A stretch of DNA of 64,000 bases from Lacibacter sp. H407 (GTDB lineage Bacteria; Bacteroidota; Bacteroidia; Chitinophagales; Chitinophagaceae), in the NCBI RefSeq assembly GCF_037892605.1, contig NZ_JBBKTU010000001.1, forward strand, positions 3,906,001-3,970,000, written 5' to 3'. Every line of letters begins with the position of its first letter. Within the stretch, counting starts at the first letter, position 1. Below, in pieces: positions 54,403 through 63,715 of this stretch. The notes beneath the pieces are model-generated. The model did not search any database. It saw nothing but the letters and a program-made list of their open reading frames with translations, and was not told where the DNA came from. The translations under genes were made by a program, and so were the position numbers.

Positions 54403-55167
54403 GTGAAACAATTCCGACAAAAACAACAACGTCCCAAAAAATCTTCCTTAGTAGTTGGTCGTATTCCTATACTGGAAGCCTTGCAGGAAGGAAAGCAACT
54501 CGATCGTATTTACATGCAGAATAACCAGCATGGCGATGTAGCAGAGGAGATCCTGAAGCTTGCGTTTAAACAGCAGGTGCCGGTGAATAAAGTGCCTGTT
54601 GAAAAACTAAACAGCTTTAACGTAGGCGATCATCAGGGATTTATTGCACAACTTTCGAAGATCCGTTATCAGGATTTACAACAAGTGATTGATTGGGTTG
54701 TAGAGAAAGGTGATGTGCCAATGTTTGTTATCCTTGATGGAGTAACTGATATCCGGAATATTGGGGGCATCGCCCGTACTGCTTTATGCTGTGGTGCACA
54801 AGCCCTCATCATTCCCGATAAAGGAGTAGGGGCATTGAACGAAGATGCCATTCTTGCGAGCGCAGGCGCATTGGAATTAATTGCTGTTTGCAGAGTAAAC
54901 AGTTTAATGAAAGCCGTGGATGATCTGCACCTGAATGGCATTCGTGTGTTTGCGAGTGAAATGACAGCGGCAAAAAATATTTATGATTGCGATTTTAAAG
55001 AACCTTGTGCCATTGTAATGGGAGGCGAAGAGAAAGGCGTTTTTCCCGGCTTGATGAAGATATGTGATGAAACTTTCAAAATCCCGATGAAAGGAGATTT
55101 TGAAAGTTTGAATGTAGGTATAGCAACGGCCATGATCTTGTACGAAGCAATGAAGCAACGAGGTTAA
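54403..55167 (+). CDS. rlmB: TrmH/SpoU-type 23S rRNA ribose methyltransferase (RlmB-like)
   Basis: 254 aa read from GTG at 54403; TTG at 54388 is also possible and gives 259 aa. Substrate-binding N domain (GRIPILEALQEGKQLDRIY). The SpoU fold has DGVTDIRNIGGIARTALCCGAQ, then IVMGGEEKGVFPG and IPMKGDFESLNVGIATAMILYE, with the trefoil-knot SAM site. RlmB methylates the 2'-O of G2251 in 23S rRNA. Family length is about 245. Confidence 0.92.
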   Translation: MKQFRQKQQRPKKSSLVVGRIPILEALQEGKQLDRIYMQNNQHGDVAEEILKLAFKQQVPVNKVPVEKLNSFNVGDHQGFIAQLSKIRYQDLQQVIDWVVEKGDVPMFVILDGVTDIRNIGGIARTALCCGAQALIIPDKGVGALNEDAILASAGALELIAVCRVNSLMKAVDDLHLNGIRVFASEMTAAKNIYDCDFKEPCAIVMGGEEKGVFPGLMKICDETFKIPMKGDFESLNVGIATAMILYEAMKQRG

Positions 55168-55203
55168 TTTTCTTATGGTTGAAAAAAATGAATACTATCT
55201 TCT

Positions 55204-56205
55204 TCATATCGCTGTAGATTGTATAAGATGCGGATTATTACTCATCCAGTCAAAGCATTCTTTGATAGCCGTTTCAACCGATGTTTGCGGCATATCCAGT
55301 TCTTCAACTGCTTCTTTACTGCTGATGTAAAGTTTATCACAAGCTATTTTTGAGGTTGGGTATGTTATGATCGGTTTTTTACCGAACAATTCTCCTCGCA
55401 TACTTCCAATCAATCCTACGAATTTGATAATATTGTCAGGTACTTTATAAGGAGGTGCAGACACACCAATGACGGTTGTTACTTTTTCAAAAAAATCCTG
55501 ATAAGTAAGGTTTTCGTTGCCGGTTACATAATATTTCCCGGTGCGTCCCATTTCAATACTGTTAGCAATAGCCGTTGCAACATCTCTTACATGAACAAAA
55601 TTGCGGCCACCCCCCGTGTAAAATTTCAACTTTCGTTTTGCCAATGCAAGAATCAGTTTTCCGGAACTTGGCAATGAATCATATGGTCCAATCATAAAGG
55701 TGGGCAAAATGGCCAATGCCGGTAATCCTTCTTGCTTCGCTTCATTCAGTACAAGTTGCAAAGCAATATACTTTGAATCAATATAATCCAGTCCGTATTT
55801 TGCGCCAGTAAAAGGTAGTTTATACTTTTTATACTGGTCGGTACCCGGTGCGTTAAGTGAACTACCTGAACCAACATAGATAAGTCGTTTTAAATTAAAT
55901 TTTTTCACGGCACTTACTACATTTCTGGTTCCTTCAATATTTACCTCCCAGATTTTCTTAGAACGTGAAGGCCAGTAGTCGGTTATTGCTGCAGCATGTA
56001 TCACAACGTCGTATTCCTGCACGGCTGCTTCGAGTGATTCTTTATCGAGTACATCACCAAAATGTTTTTTTATCGGCAAGTCTGTCAATGTTTTTGTGTA
56101 CGACCTTGTTTGAATAAAAACACCAACGGAATAGCCACGATGAAGTAATAAACGAACAAGGTTACTTCCAAGCAAACCTGTTGCACCGGTAATAAGTATT
56201 CGCAT
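55204..56205 (-). CDS. NAD(P)-dependent epimerase/dehydratase (extended SDR)
   Basis: 333 aa. TGATGLLGSNLVRLL nucleotide loop, HAAAITDYWP, and YIDSKYIA (Y-x-x-x-K). This is the dihydroflavonol-4-reductase/3-beta-hydroxysteroid dehydrogenase-like branch of extended SDRs. In Bacteroidota these enzymes often act on sugar nucleotides or lipid carbonyls; the substrate is unknown. It lies 69 bases downstream of the TonB receptor gene, same strand. Confidence 0.88.
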   Translation of the reverse strand: MRILITGATGLLGSNLVRLLLHRGYSVGVFIQTRSYTKTLTDLPIKKHFGDVLDKESLEAAVQEYDVVIHAAAITDYWPSRSKKIWEVNIEGTRNVVSAVKKFNLKRLIYVGSGSSLNAPGTDQYKKYKLPFTGAKYGLDYIDSKYIALQLVLNEAKQEGLPALAILPTFMIGPYDSLPSSGKLILALAKRKLKFYTGGGRNFVHVRDVATAIANSIEMGRTGKYYVTGNENLTYQDFFEKVTTVIGVSAPPYKVPDNIIKFVGLIGSMRGELFGKKPIITYPTSKIACDKLYISSKEAVEELDMPQTSVETAIKECFDWMSNNPHLIQSTAI

Positions 56206-56274
56206 AAAATGTAGATTTTGGGTGATACATAACGAGGGTTGACTATAAACTTTCTTTGTATTCTTGTGTTGAGT

Positions 56275-58623
56275 TTAAAAATCGATCTGATAACTGAGTA
56301 TCGGAACAATACCTGATTGCTGTTTAAATGTCCATTGATTGGTTGTAGGATCATACCTTCTGCTTAGCCCGTCAACATTTTCCTGCGCAAATAAATTCTG
56401 CACATCCAACGCCAGTTGCCAACTGATGTTCTTTTTATCTTTCCGCAACGAAATACGTCCATCGCTGCGCCAGTAGGGACGGACAAACTCTGTGAACGGC
56501 CTTGATTCATCCAACAATGGTTGTCTTGTACTTCCATTTTGCACAGCAGCAAGAGGAGAGAGGGGCACACCTCCATTGTAGAGCATCTTCCAACCAACCT
56601 GCAACACTTTATTCTTTTTTAATCTCCATTCTTTTGTGCCCACCCACGATGCACTTGTACGTGAATTAAATCTGGTATTATAGGATTTTCCATCCAACGG
56701 AATAAATTTTGAATCAAACACAGAGAATGATGCGATCATGAACAAACCTTTCGAAAAGAATTTTTCCAACGATACATCAACACCTGTGTTGGTTCCTTTT
56801 CCTTTACTCACCAAGGCTTCATTGGCATAACCTTCCATTTCATTCAGTATCCAGTATGTCCGGTTCACATTGTCAACAACAGGTATCTGGAATAATTGCT
56901 GACGATAGGCTTCTACATGAAAGCGCCATCTTTTTCCAAGTAATTGATCAAATGCCAGAATGTAGTGATGTGATCGCATCATCTTCAGGTCCTTGTTTGG
57001 GAATGACGTACCTGACTGATAAAAATAGGAGCCCAGTGGCAACAGTTTACTATGCAGGCCATAGGCTGCAGTAAGATTTGTTTTTGCAGAGAATCGATAT
57101 TGCATTGAAAGCCGGGGGTCAACAACAAACTGTTTATTCAATGCAAAGTACATGGTGTGTACACCGGGGTTGATCAAAATACGGCTGTTGGGTTTTATTC
57201 CAAACTGCAAGTATGGTTGCAGCAACCAGCTATTTCCTTCACCCATGATCACATTCGGCTTAAACGAATTGTTTGAATAATTCCATTCTCCTTTATTAAA
57301 CTTATAATCCAGCAGACTTGCATACATACCTGCTTTAAAATTTACAACGGTATTTACTTTGTGATTGAATGAAACAGTTGCTGAAACCCGGTTGTTATTA
57401 TACAACTCATCATTTACTTTCGTTGCCACACGTTGTTTGGTAAGTGTATCATCCACCCACTTGATCTGCTGACCCATTACGGCTATGGATGTTTTGACAA
57501 ACGATTTTGTATTGAGCTTGATCGTTTGTGCAATACCAAACGCACCCATCAATGTACTGTTTTGGTACACTGCATAATCATCATACTGCTTCCAATCAGC
57601 AGTATCTTCTACCGCAAGAAAATTTTCTTTACTGTAACCACCGATTCCCCAGATATTTGTTTGCACCGTATTCTTCTTATTGTTGAAAGCAAGGTTGAAC
57701 GAAATATCCTGAAACTTATTCCGCTCACGTTCATCAACGAGATTTATACCAAAGGCATTTAAGATATCAAGAAATGAATAGCGATAATTTACCAGGTAGG
57801 AGCTTCTACCTTTTTGAATAGGCCCTTCAGTTGAAAACTCCAATCCGATCATCCCGGCTTTAAAGGTGTGTTCTGCTTTTTGCTGGTTGCCTTTGCGGAA
57901 GTGTACATCAAATGCACCGCTTAATACATCACCATATTCAGCCGCCAATGCACCAGAATAAAAATCTGAATTATCCAATACACTTAAACTGAAAATCGTA
58001 ATACCACCGCCGCTGCTGCCTCTTCGGGCAAAGTGATTCGGATTAGGAATATCCAGTCCTTCCAATCGCCAGTTCATACCAACGGGGTTGTTACCACGAA
58101 TGATAATATCGTTGCGGCTGTCTCTGCTTGGCTGTACACCCGGGAACGTCATCGCCATACGACCCGGATCATTGGCACTTGCCGGAATGCGTTGTGTTTC
58201 TTCGGCGGAGAAGGAACGTCCGCTGACCAATGCATATTTATTGACCGGTTGTTTCGGATTGCGGGTACCCGTAACCGTTATCTGCCCCAGGCTTTTCTTT
58301 TCTTCTACTAAAGTGATCTGCAAATCAGTTTCTTTCGCCGAATTCAGAATAAAATAATCAGATACGTAGGTTTGAAAGCCGACATAACTTACCTGTACAC
58401 GTTGCCGTCCAACAGGAATAGATGGCAGTACAAAATACCCGGCAGTATCCGTGATGCCTGAAAATGCGGTGCCTTCAACCGTAACTGTAGCTGCCTTAAC
58501 AGGTGATTGTGATTCAGCATCTACTACACGGCCACGAATAGTTTGAGTAGGAGTTTGCACCTGTGCTTTAACTTCAGCTTTAAAATATAAGATTGAAAGC
58601 AGGAATAAATGTTGGAGTCGCAT
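56275..58623 (-). CDS. TonB-dependent receptor with carboxypeptidase-regulatory-like domain
   Basis: 782 aa. Signal peptide, then a carboxypeptidase-regulatory-like domain (about 28-110: GRVVDAESQSPVKAATVTVE). The plug domain contains GVQPSRDSRNDIIIRGNNPVG and FSLSVLDNSDFYSGALAAEYGD. The C-terminal barrel ends in YQIDF (terminal Phe, the BAM signal). It imports an unidentified ligand across the outer membrane. No SusD partner is adjacent; the upstream small frame is on the same strand. Confidence 0.9.
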   Translation of the reverse strand: MRLQHLFLLSILYFKAEVKAQVQTPTQTIRGRVVDAESQSPVKAATVTVEGTAFSGITDTAGYFVLPSIPVGRQRVQVSYVGFQTYVSDYFILNSAKETDLQITLVEEKKSLGQITVTGTRNPKQPVNKYALVSGRSFSAEETQRIPASANDPGRMAMTFPGVQPSRDSRNDIIIRGNNPVGMNWRLEGLDIPNPNHFARRGSSGGGITIFSLSVLDNSDFYSGALAAEYGDVLSGAFDVHFRKGNQQKAEHTFKAGMIGLEFSTEGPIQKGRSSYLVNYRYSFLDILNAFGINLVDERERNKFQDISFNLAFNNKKNTVQTNIWGIGGYSKENFLAVEDTADWKQYDDYAVYQNSTLMGAFGIAQTIKLNTKSFVKTSIAVMGQQIKWVDDTLTKQRVATKVNDELYNNNRVSATVSFNHKVNTVVNFKAGMYASLLDYKFNKGEWNYSNNSFKPNVIMGEGNSWLLQPYLQFGIKPNSRILINPGVHTMYFALNKQFVVDPRLSMQYRFSAKTNLTAAYGLHSKLLPLGSYFYQSGTSFPNKDLKMMRSHHYILAFDQLLGKRWRFHVEAYRQQLFQIPVVDNVNRTYWILNEMEGYANEALVSKGKGTNTGVDVSLEKFFSKGLFMIASFSVFDSKFIPLDGKSYNTRFNSRTSASWVGTKEWRLKKNKVLQVGWKMLYNGGVPLSPLAAVQNGSTRQPLLDESRPFTEFVRPYWRSDGRISLRKDKKNISWQLALDVQNLFAQENVDGLSRRYDPTTNQWTFKQQSGIVPILSYQIDF

Positions 58624-58657
58624 AACACTTGGTTTAGTTGGTGATGAAGATGATGGA

Positions 58658-58876
58658 TCAACAGAACAATTGAATAAAAAGTGGTACTGCTGCCTTTACT
58701 TTTCGAGGGTTACTTGATCTTCGAAAAAAAAGCAAAAAAAGATAACTCCGGAAACGGGCCAGCCAGCTTGGTTGCTCTTGCTTTTTTTCAGGGACAGTTT
58801 CTCCGTTTTCTTTACGGCGTTCTTCTTCGAGGATATACTTGTAATCTCCCTTGTTTGGGTTGAAGTTGTGTTCCAT
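58658..58876 (-). CDS. small protein with a short hydrophobic segment, upstream of the TonB receptor
   Basis: 72 aa from ATG at 58874-58876. Hydrophilic N terminus (NFNPNKGDYKYILEEERRKENGE), then a hydrophobic stretch (FRSYLFLLFF) and a basic end. The pattern NFN-x-K-x-DYK is shared with the frame at 58959-59108. It reads cleanly as protein, but the opposite strand also has an open frame, so it is uncertain. It lies 34 bases before the TonB receptor gene. Confidence 0.5.
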   Translation of the reverse strand: MEHNFNPNKGDYKYILEEERRKENGETVPEKKQEQPSWLARFRSYLFLLFFRRSSNPRKVKAAVPLFIQLFC

Positions 58877-58958
58877 GTGTTGTAGGTTTTGGGAAGTTGA
58901 ATCTTACAATGTTGTAACTAAAATAATCGAATGTGTTTTCGGAAACGAGTAAAACAAC

Positions 58959-59108
58959 TTACTTCTTTTGCATTTTTTGCGTTTCATGCATTGCCATTAC
59001 TTTGGTCACATTGTAGTTTTCAATTACATGTTTATAATCTTTTTTGTTGAAGTTCTTTTGCTGCTGATATAATAAATGGTGTTCATGAAAACTATTTCTG
59101 AGTAAGAA
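58959..59108 (-). pseudogene. open frame without start codon, continuing in frame from the porin-like gene's stop
   Basis: Immediately after the TAG of the porin-like gene (59111-59109) the same frame stays open for 49 codons to TAA at 58961-58959. Residues include EHHLLYQQQKNFNKKDYKHV and MAMHETQKMQKK, with normal-looking amino acid composition. No ATG, GTG or TTG precedes the conserved-looking part. Probably a remnant of a small gene, or a readthrough extension. Confidence 0.35.
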
Positions 59109-59759
59109 CTACCGTTTACCAAACATGTAACCGATCCTGAAACCATAGTAGCTCGTTATGGCTGTACCCATCTCAGGATCGTTACCAGGCACCATATTGC
59201 GAAGACCGAAATTGTGCGTAGCCCCTATGAAAACTCCGGATTTAAACTGATAACCCGCTAAAACATTTATTCCAAAATCAATGGCTCTTATATTATCATT
59301 TTCTTCATCATTTCCAATTTCCATTTTTTCACTTTCTTCCTCTCCGTTATTCTTCATTACAGTATTTCCTGCGATAGAAAATGAAACCGCAGGACCTGCT
59401 CCAATGAAGAAATTCCCTTTGTTGCCTCCAGTTCTGTAAAGGGCATATACTGGAATTTCAATTGTATGTAAACGGATTGATGCTTCGATATCTGTACCAA
59501 AAAAATCCTCTTCTAATGTTCCTCCTTTTTGCACATAGTTCACACCTGATTGAAAACTTATATTTTTACTCGCTTTAAACTCAGCCAAAAAACCGGCTTG
59601 CACATTTATTAAATTTCTAAACGTATAGCTCCGGTTATCCTGTTTTCCTTCTATTTTACCAATTGAAGTACCGGCATGAAATCCATATGACGAATTTTGT
59701 GCATAAGTGATACTGGTTAGCAGAAGCAACACAGCTGTTGATGTAAAATTCTTTTTCAT
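59109..59759 (-). CDS. porin-family outer membrane beta-barrel protein
   Basis: 216 aa with signal peptide (MKKNFTSTAVLLLLTSITYA). Strands such as INVQAGFLAEFKASKNISFQSG, TIEIPVYALYRTG and GAGPAVSFSIAG and the final YGFRIGYMF are typical of OMP_b-brl/PorT-like small barrels. A polar loop (EEESEKMEIGNDEENDN) interrupts the barrel near residue 140. The C-terminal GKR follows the usual last aromatic. Downstream, the frame stays open past the stop (58959-59108). Confidence 0.85.
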   Translation of the reverse strand: MKKNFTSTAVLLLLTSITYAQNSSYGFHAGTSIGKIEGKQDNRSYTFRNLINVQAGFLAEFKASKNISFQSGVNYVQKGGTLEEDFFGTDIEASIRLHTIEIPVYALYRTGGNKGNFFIGAGPAVSFSIAGNTVMKNNGEEESEKMEIGNDEENDNIRAIDFGINVLAGYQFKSGVFIGATHNFGLRNMVPGNDPEMGTAITSYYGFRIGYMFGKR

Positions 59760-59959
59760 TGTTTTCGTTTTAATTGTTGGTAATGATGATTTCAGATCAA
59801 ACCTACAATTACAAAGAGGCCATACATAATTGGTATTCGCTGCCGATAGTTGATTAAATGCAGAACGTACTACAAACCGGTTATTTGTAAGTACGACAGG
59901 GTATTGACATTTGCAAAAATTCTACCTACCTTACTGTTAGTAATTAATTTCTGCAAAAC

Positions 59960-60997
59960 ATGAAGCACTTATTTGCAGAAAACCCAAAACCAAAACCAAA
60001 GCCGATGGACACATCGAACATTCAGGTGCTGTTGTTCCAGCACATCAAGCAATCTTTGCCCACTCATGTCTCAATGGTTGATGAAATTGCTGACCTCCTT
60101 CATATCAGCAACGACAGTGCTTATCGACGTATCCGTGGTGAAAAAGAGATCTCCCTCTCGGAACTAAAAATCTTAAGTGAACATTTTAAAATTTCTATTG
60201 ATCAGGTGCTGCAATTACAAAACGAACTGGTGGTATTTCGTGCTCCGGAGATCAATGCAGAGCGGGTAACGTTTCAGGAATATCTGGAGGCGATGCTGCA
60301 ATACATGAAACATTTCAATACGTTCAGCAATAAAAAGATGTTGTATTTCTGTAAGGACATCACCTTTTATCATTTCTACCTGTATCCTGAAATTGCCGCA
60401 TTCAAAACATTTTTCTGGAGTAAGACCATTAAGGATTTGCCCGAGTACAAGGGCAAACTTTTTTCACTGGAAGAATTTCCATTGCTCGATTGCTTCAAGT
60501 TAGGACAGGATATCATTAAAGAATATAATAAGATACCCTCCCTTGAACTGTGGAATGCCGAAAGCATTAACAGTACGCTTAGCCAGCTCCGTTATTATAA
60601 AGACGGTGGTTATTTCAGGCACGCCGACGATCTCAACATTGTACTCGATTCATTTCAGAAATGCCTCGACCATATTGAACTGGAAGTAGAAAAGGGAATC
60701 AAGTTTATGCCCGGCGATCCGGAGATCGTTTACCGGGCTCCGATACAGTTTTACGTAAACGAAGTGATCATTGGGAGCAATACCATTTTGATGGAGCTGG
60801 ATGAAACCAAACTCTCTTTTGTTACATATAATGTACTGAGTTATATCATCACCAAAGACCCACGCTTTAATGAAAAAGCATTTGCAAATTTCTTTACACT
60901 GGTAAGTCGTTCTTCCCAAATCAGCGGAACCGGCGAAAAAGACCGAAACCGCTTTTTTAACGCCATGCGGGAGAAGGTGAATGCGCTCCGAACTTAA
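59960..60997 (+). CDS. helix-turn-helix regulator of unknown target (Bacteroidota type)
   Basis: 345 aa, cytosolic. The N-terminal domain (about 20-85: ADLLHISNDSAYRRIRGEKEISLSELKIL) is a DNA-binding HTH. The remaining about 260 residues form a helical domain (CKDITFYHFYLYPEIAAFKTFF) of unknown role that may bind a ligand or partner. An inner ATG at 60005 would shorten it by 15 residues. TTGACA and TACCTT-like words lie in its leader near 59909-59940. It precedes the HMG-CoA lyase gene. Confidence 0.82.
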   Translation: MKHLFAENPKPKPKPMDTSNIQVLLFQHIKQSLPTHVSMVDEIADLLHISNDSAYRRIRGEKEISLSELKILSEHFKISIDQVLQLQNELVVFRAPEINAERVTFQEYLEAMLQYMKHFNTFSNKKMLYFCKDITFYHFYLYPEIAAFKTFFWSKTIKDLPEYKGKLFSLEEFPLLDCFKLGQDIIKEYNKIPSLELWNAESINSTLSQLRYYKDGGYFRHADDLNIVLDSFQKCLDHIELEVEKGIKFMPGDPEIVYRAPIQFYVNEVIIGSNTILMELDETKLSFVTYNVLSYIITKDPRFNEKAFANFFTLVSRSSQISGTGEKDRNRFFNAMREKVNALRT

Positions 60998-61027
60998 TAC
61001 CGGCAGGTTCACTTAATTTTGCTGCCA

Positions 61028-61894
61028 ATGATCATGCAGCAGCAACCCATCAAATTAATTGAATGTCCCCGTGATGCCATGCAAGGCTGGAAGACATTTC
61101 TTCCAACTGCAAAAAAAACAGAATACATCAATGCATTGCTGCAGGTGGGTTTTGATACCATCGATTTTGGCAGTTTTGTATCGCCCAAAGCCATTCCGCA
61201 AATGGCCGATACAAAAGATGTGATCAAAAATTTAGATTTGGGAAGCAGCAAATCCAAACTGCTTGCCATTATTGCTAATGAGCGTGGCGCAGAAGATGCG
61301 GTTTTGTTTGATGAGATCAGCTATCTCGGTTTTCCTTTTTCTGTTTCAGAAACATTTCAGCAGCGAAACACCAACAGCTCCATCAGCGAATCGTTCAAAA
61401 GGGTAGAGGCCATACAGGAACTCTGTATCAAAAACAAGAAACAACTTGTTGTGTATTTGTCTATGGGTTTTGGAAATCCGTATGGTGATGAATGGAACGA
61501 AGAAATTGTGTTCCGGTATGCAAACGAACTGGTTGAGCTGGGAATTGAAACTCTTTCTCTGGCTGATACCGTTGGATTAGCAACTGCCGAACAGGTGAAA
61601 CGGATAACGGGTTACTTAGTTCAACAATTGCCAACAACTGAAATCGGTGTTCATCTGCATTCAACAAGCTTTAAGTGGAAGGAAAAACTGGAAGCAGCTT
61701 ACACGGCAGGTTGCCGTAGGTTCGACGGAGCGTTGAAAGGAATTGGCGGTTGTCCCATGGCCAACGATGAACTGGTAGGCAATATGGACAGTGAGCTGAT
61801 GATCCATTATTTTGAAAACCAAAACGGCTTACAGCTCAACCAGGAAGCGTTGCAAAAAAGCCTGGTGTTGGCAGCTGAAATCTTTCATACATGA
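61028..61894 (+). CDS. hydroxymethylglutaryl-CoA lyase
   Basis: 288 aa from ATG at 61028 (an upstream TTG is less likely). HMGL-like/DRE-TIM barrel: LIECPRDAMQGWKTFLPT carries the metal-binding acid and Arg at the start, IGVHLHSTSFKWKEKLEAAY the H-x-H metal ligands, and GIGGCPMAND the catalytic Cys loop. It cleaves HMG-CoA to acetoacetate and acetyl-CoA at the end of leucine degradation. Other leucine-pathway genes are not in the window. It overlaps the GSCFA gene by 4 bases. Confidence 0.92.
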   Translation: MIMQQQPIKLIECPRDAMQGWKTFLPTAKKTEYINALLQVGFDTIDFGSFVSPKAIPQMADTKDVIKNLDLGSSKSKLLAIIANERGAEDAVLFDEISYLGFPFSVSETFQQRNTNSSISESFKRVEAIQELCIKNKKQLVVYLSMGFGNPYGDEWNEEIVFRYANELVELGIETLSLADTVGLATAEQVKRITGYLVQQLPTTEIGVHLHSTSFKWKEKLEAAYTAGCRRFDGALKGIGGCPMANDELVGNMDSELMIHYFENQNGLQLNQEALQKSLVLAAEIFHT

Positions 61895-62883
61895 ACTTCT
61901 TAACGCATATTGATATTAAGCCCTTGCCGGCGCCCATAACGCATCAACACTCAATTTTATTAGTCGGAAGTTGCTTCACGGAGCATATCGGAAATAATTT
62001 GAATGATTTGAAATTCAATATACTGCAGAATCCAAATGGTATTTTGTTTGAGCCTGTGAGTGTGTGCAGGAGTTTGGTATCTTATCTGCAAAATAAGCAA
62101 TACGAAGCCGATGATCTGTTCCTTTATAATGAGCTTTGGCAAAGCTGGGATCACCATGGCCGGTTCTCAAATCCGGACAAGGAAACTGCACTTGCAAACA
62201 TCAATGCATCGCAACAACAAGCGCATGTGTTTGTGAAAAAAGCCGATTGGCTGATCATAACGCTTGGCTCTTCTTTTGTTTATAGAATGCAGGAAGAAAA
62301 CCGTTTTGTGACCAACTGTCACAAAGCACCCGGTCAATGGTTCGATAAATACCTGATGCCGATCGATGAGCAGATCGCATTGCTGGACAACTGTATTCAC
62401 CAGCTATTTCATGCAAATCCAAAGCTGAAGATCATATTCACCATTAGTCCGGTAAGGCATTTACGGGATGGCGTTGTCGACAACAACCGCAGCAAGGCCC
62501 GGCTGCTGGAAACGGTGCACCATTTGGTGAATAAATTCGACCGTTTGTTTTATTTCCCGGCGTACGAACTCGTGATCGATGTGCTACGGGATTACCGGTT
62601 TTACGACATTGATCTGGCACATCCAAACTATACAGCCACGCAATTTGTGATGGAAAAATTTTCTGACTATGCTTTCCGTGAACCAACCAACCAACTGATC
62701 AAAGAGATCCGCCAGATCGTAACAGCACGCAATCACAAACCATTTCATCCGGGCTCAAAACAGCACCAACAATTCCTCCAACAGCACCTTGAACTGGCCG
62801 TACGGCTGCAAGCCGAGCATTCATATCTGCATCTATCTGAAGAAGTTAGCAATTTCCGGCAGCAACTTTTATCGTATAATTAA
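61891..62883 (+). CDS. GSCFA domain-containing protein
   Basis: 330 aa, cytosolic. LLVGSCFTEHIGNNL is the GSCFA signature near the N terminus. It resembles SGNH-hydrolase-like folds (GSCF for G-D-S motif, and H-P-N-Y near DLAHPNYTA). Enzyme activity is unproven. ATGA overlap with HMG-CoA lyase suggests coupled expression. A short hairpin (CCCACG...CGTGGG, 62923-62938) lies downstream. Confidence 0.9.
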   Translation: MNFLTHIDIKPLPAPITHQHSILLVGSCFTEHIGNNLNDLKFNILQNPNGILFEPVSVCRSLVSYLQNKQYEADDLFLYNELWQSWDHHGRFSNPDKETALANINASQQQAHVFVKKADWLIITLGSSFVYRMQEENRFVTNCHKAPGQWFDKYLMPIDEQIALLDNCIHQLFHANPKLKIIFTISPVRHLRDGVVDNNRSKARLLETVHHLVNKFDRLFYFPAYELVIDVLRDYRFYDIDLAHPNYTATQFVMEKFSDYAFREPTNQLIKEIRQIVTARNHKPFHPGSKQHQQFLQQHLELAVRLQAEHSYLHLSEEVSNFRQQLLSYN

Positions 62884-62986
62884 TATTATGTTAAGCGCCC
62901 ACGTCACACGCAATCCAAAAGACCCACGCACTCGTGGGAACTACAACTACTCTGCACTATATTTAAGGCGAAACTAAAACTACTTT

Positions 62987-63544
62987 ATGAAGGAACATGC
63001 AAAGTTCGGCTTAGGCGCATCGTTGCTGAGGACTAAAAAACTTATTGATTTAGATTTCTTGCAAAAAAGGGAAAATATCAAATCCCCTTTCTATACATCC
63101 GTTTTTATCGAGGTTCTTGTTAATCTCAACCACATACTTCAATTCTGCCGACATGAAGAAAACGGATTTGAATTGAGTGGCTTTTTTAATGAAGATATTC
63201 CAGTTTTTACTACTAAGAAAGATAAGAACTCATACAACGATGCTGTAAGTCTAATAAGATTCATGAGAAACGTAGCATGTCATACAGATTCGGATTACAG
63301 AATCACAAAAAACGACAAACTATTTTCATTCGTTTTCGTTACAAAAGGAAATGAAAGCGCCCCGATTGAATTGCAGCATTGTAAATATGATGATGATATA
63401 GCGGCTGTTTTTGGCGACCACTTTATTTACATCAATCGGCATATTGTAAAATCCTATGAAAGAGTTTACGAGATAATATTATCAGATAAGAGATTTGGCC
63501 TTTACAAGAAACTGGCGGAGGTCGCCTTTAATGCCAAGAAATAA
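62987..63544 (+). CDS. AT-rich accessory gene, possible HEPN-domain protein
   Basis: 185 aa, all-helical by composition, no signal peptide. The segment IRFMRNVACHTDSD contains RNVACH, an R-x4-H motif as found in HEPN-type RNases and toxin components. There is no other recognisable motif and no clear antitoxin or nucleotidyltransferase partner. It is visibly more AT-rich than its neighbours. The HEPN reading is a hypothesis from one motif. Confidence 0.7.
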   Translation: MKEHAKFGLGASLLRTKKLIDLDFLQKRENIKSPFYTSVFIEVLVNLNHILQFCRHEENGFELSGFFNEDIPVFTTKKDKNSYNDAVSLIRFMRNVACHTDSDYRITKNDKLFSFVFVTKGNESAPIELQHCKYDDDIAAVFGDHFIYINRHIVKSYERVYEIILSDKRFGLYKKLAEVAFNAKK

Positions 63545-63715
63545 CTCTTTATTGTAATAGGTTTGAAAATCATCAAACAGTTGCCTAACAAATTCATTCT
63601 CTAATTTGTCAAGTTCAGAAACTCCGTTAGAGGCATCGTTCGATGCCTCGTTCTTAATATCAGTATTATTTAGATTTTCATCCACCCCAAAGTTTTGAGG
63701 CCTAGAAATACACAA
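63482..63715 (-). CDS. possible small protein converging on the HEPN-like gene
   Basis: 77 codons from TTG at 63715, or shorter from GTG at 63685 (after GGGG). Residues LDKLENEFVRQLFDDFQTYY and KGDLRQFLVKAKSLI look like coding protein. It overlaps the end of the HEPN-like gene by 63 bases. An in-frame stop lies just upstream of the TTG. It may be a gene remnant. No family is recognised. Confidence 0.35.
   Translation of the reverse strand: MCISRPQNFGVDENLNNTDIKNEASNDASNGVSELDKLENEFVRQLFDDFQTYYNKELFLGIKGDLRQFLVKAKSLI

Noticed and set aside
58681-58863. Plus-strand 60-codon frame opposite the 72-aa protein.
   Set aside because: The minus-strand frame has a better start, hydrophilic-hydrophobic pattern and shared NFN-K-DYK words.
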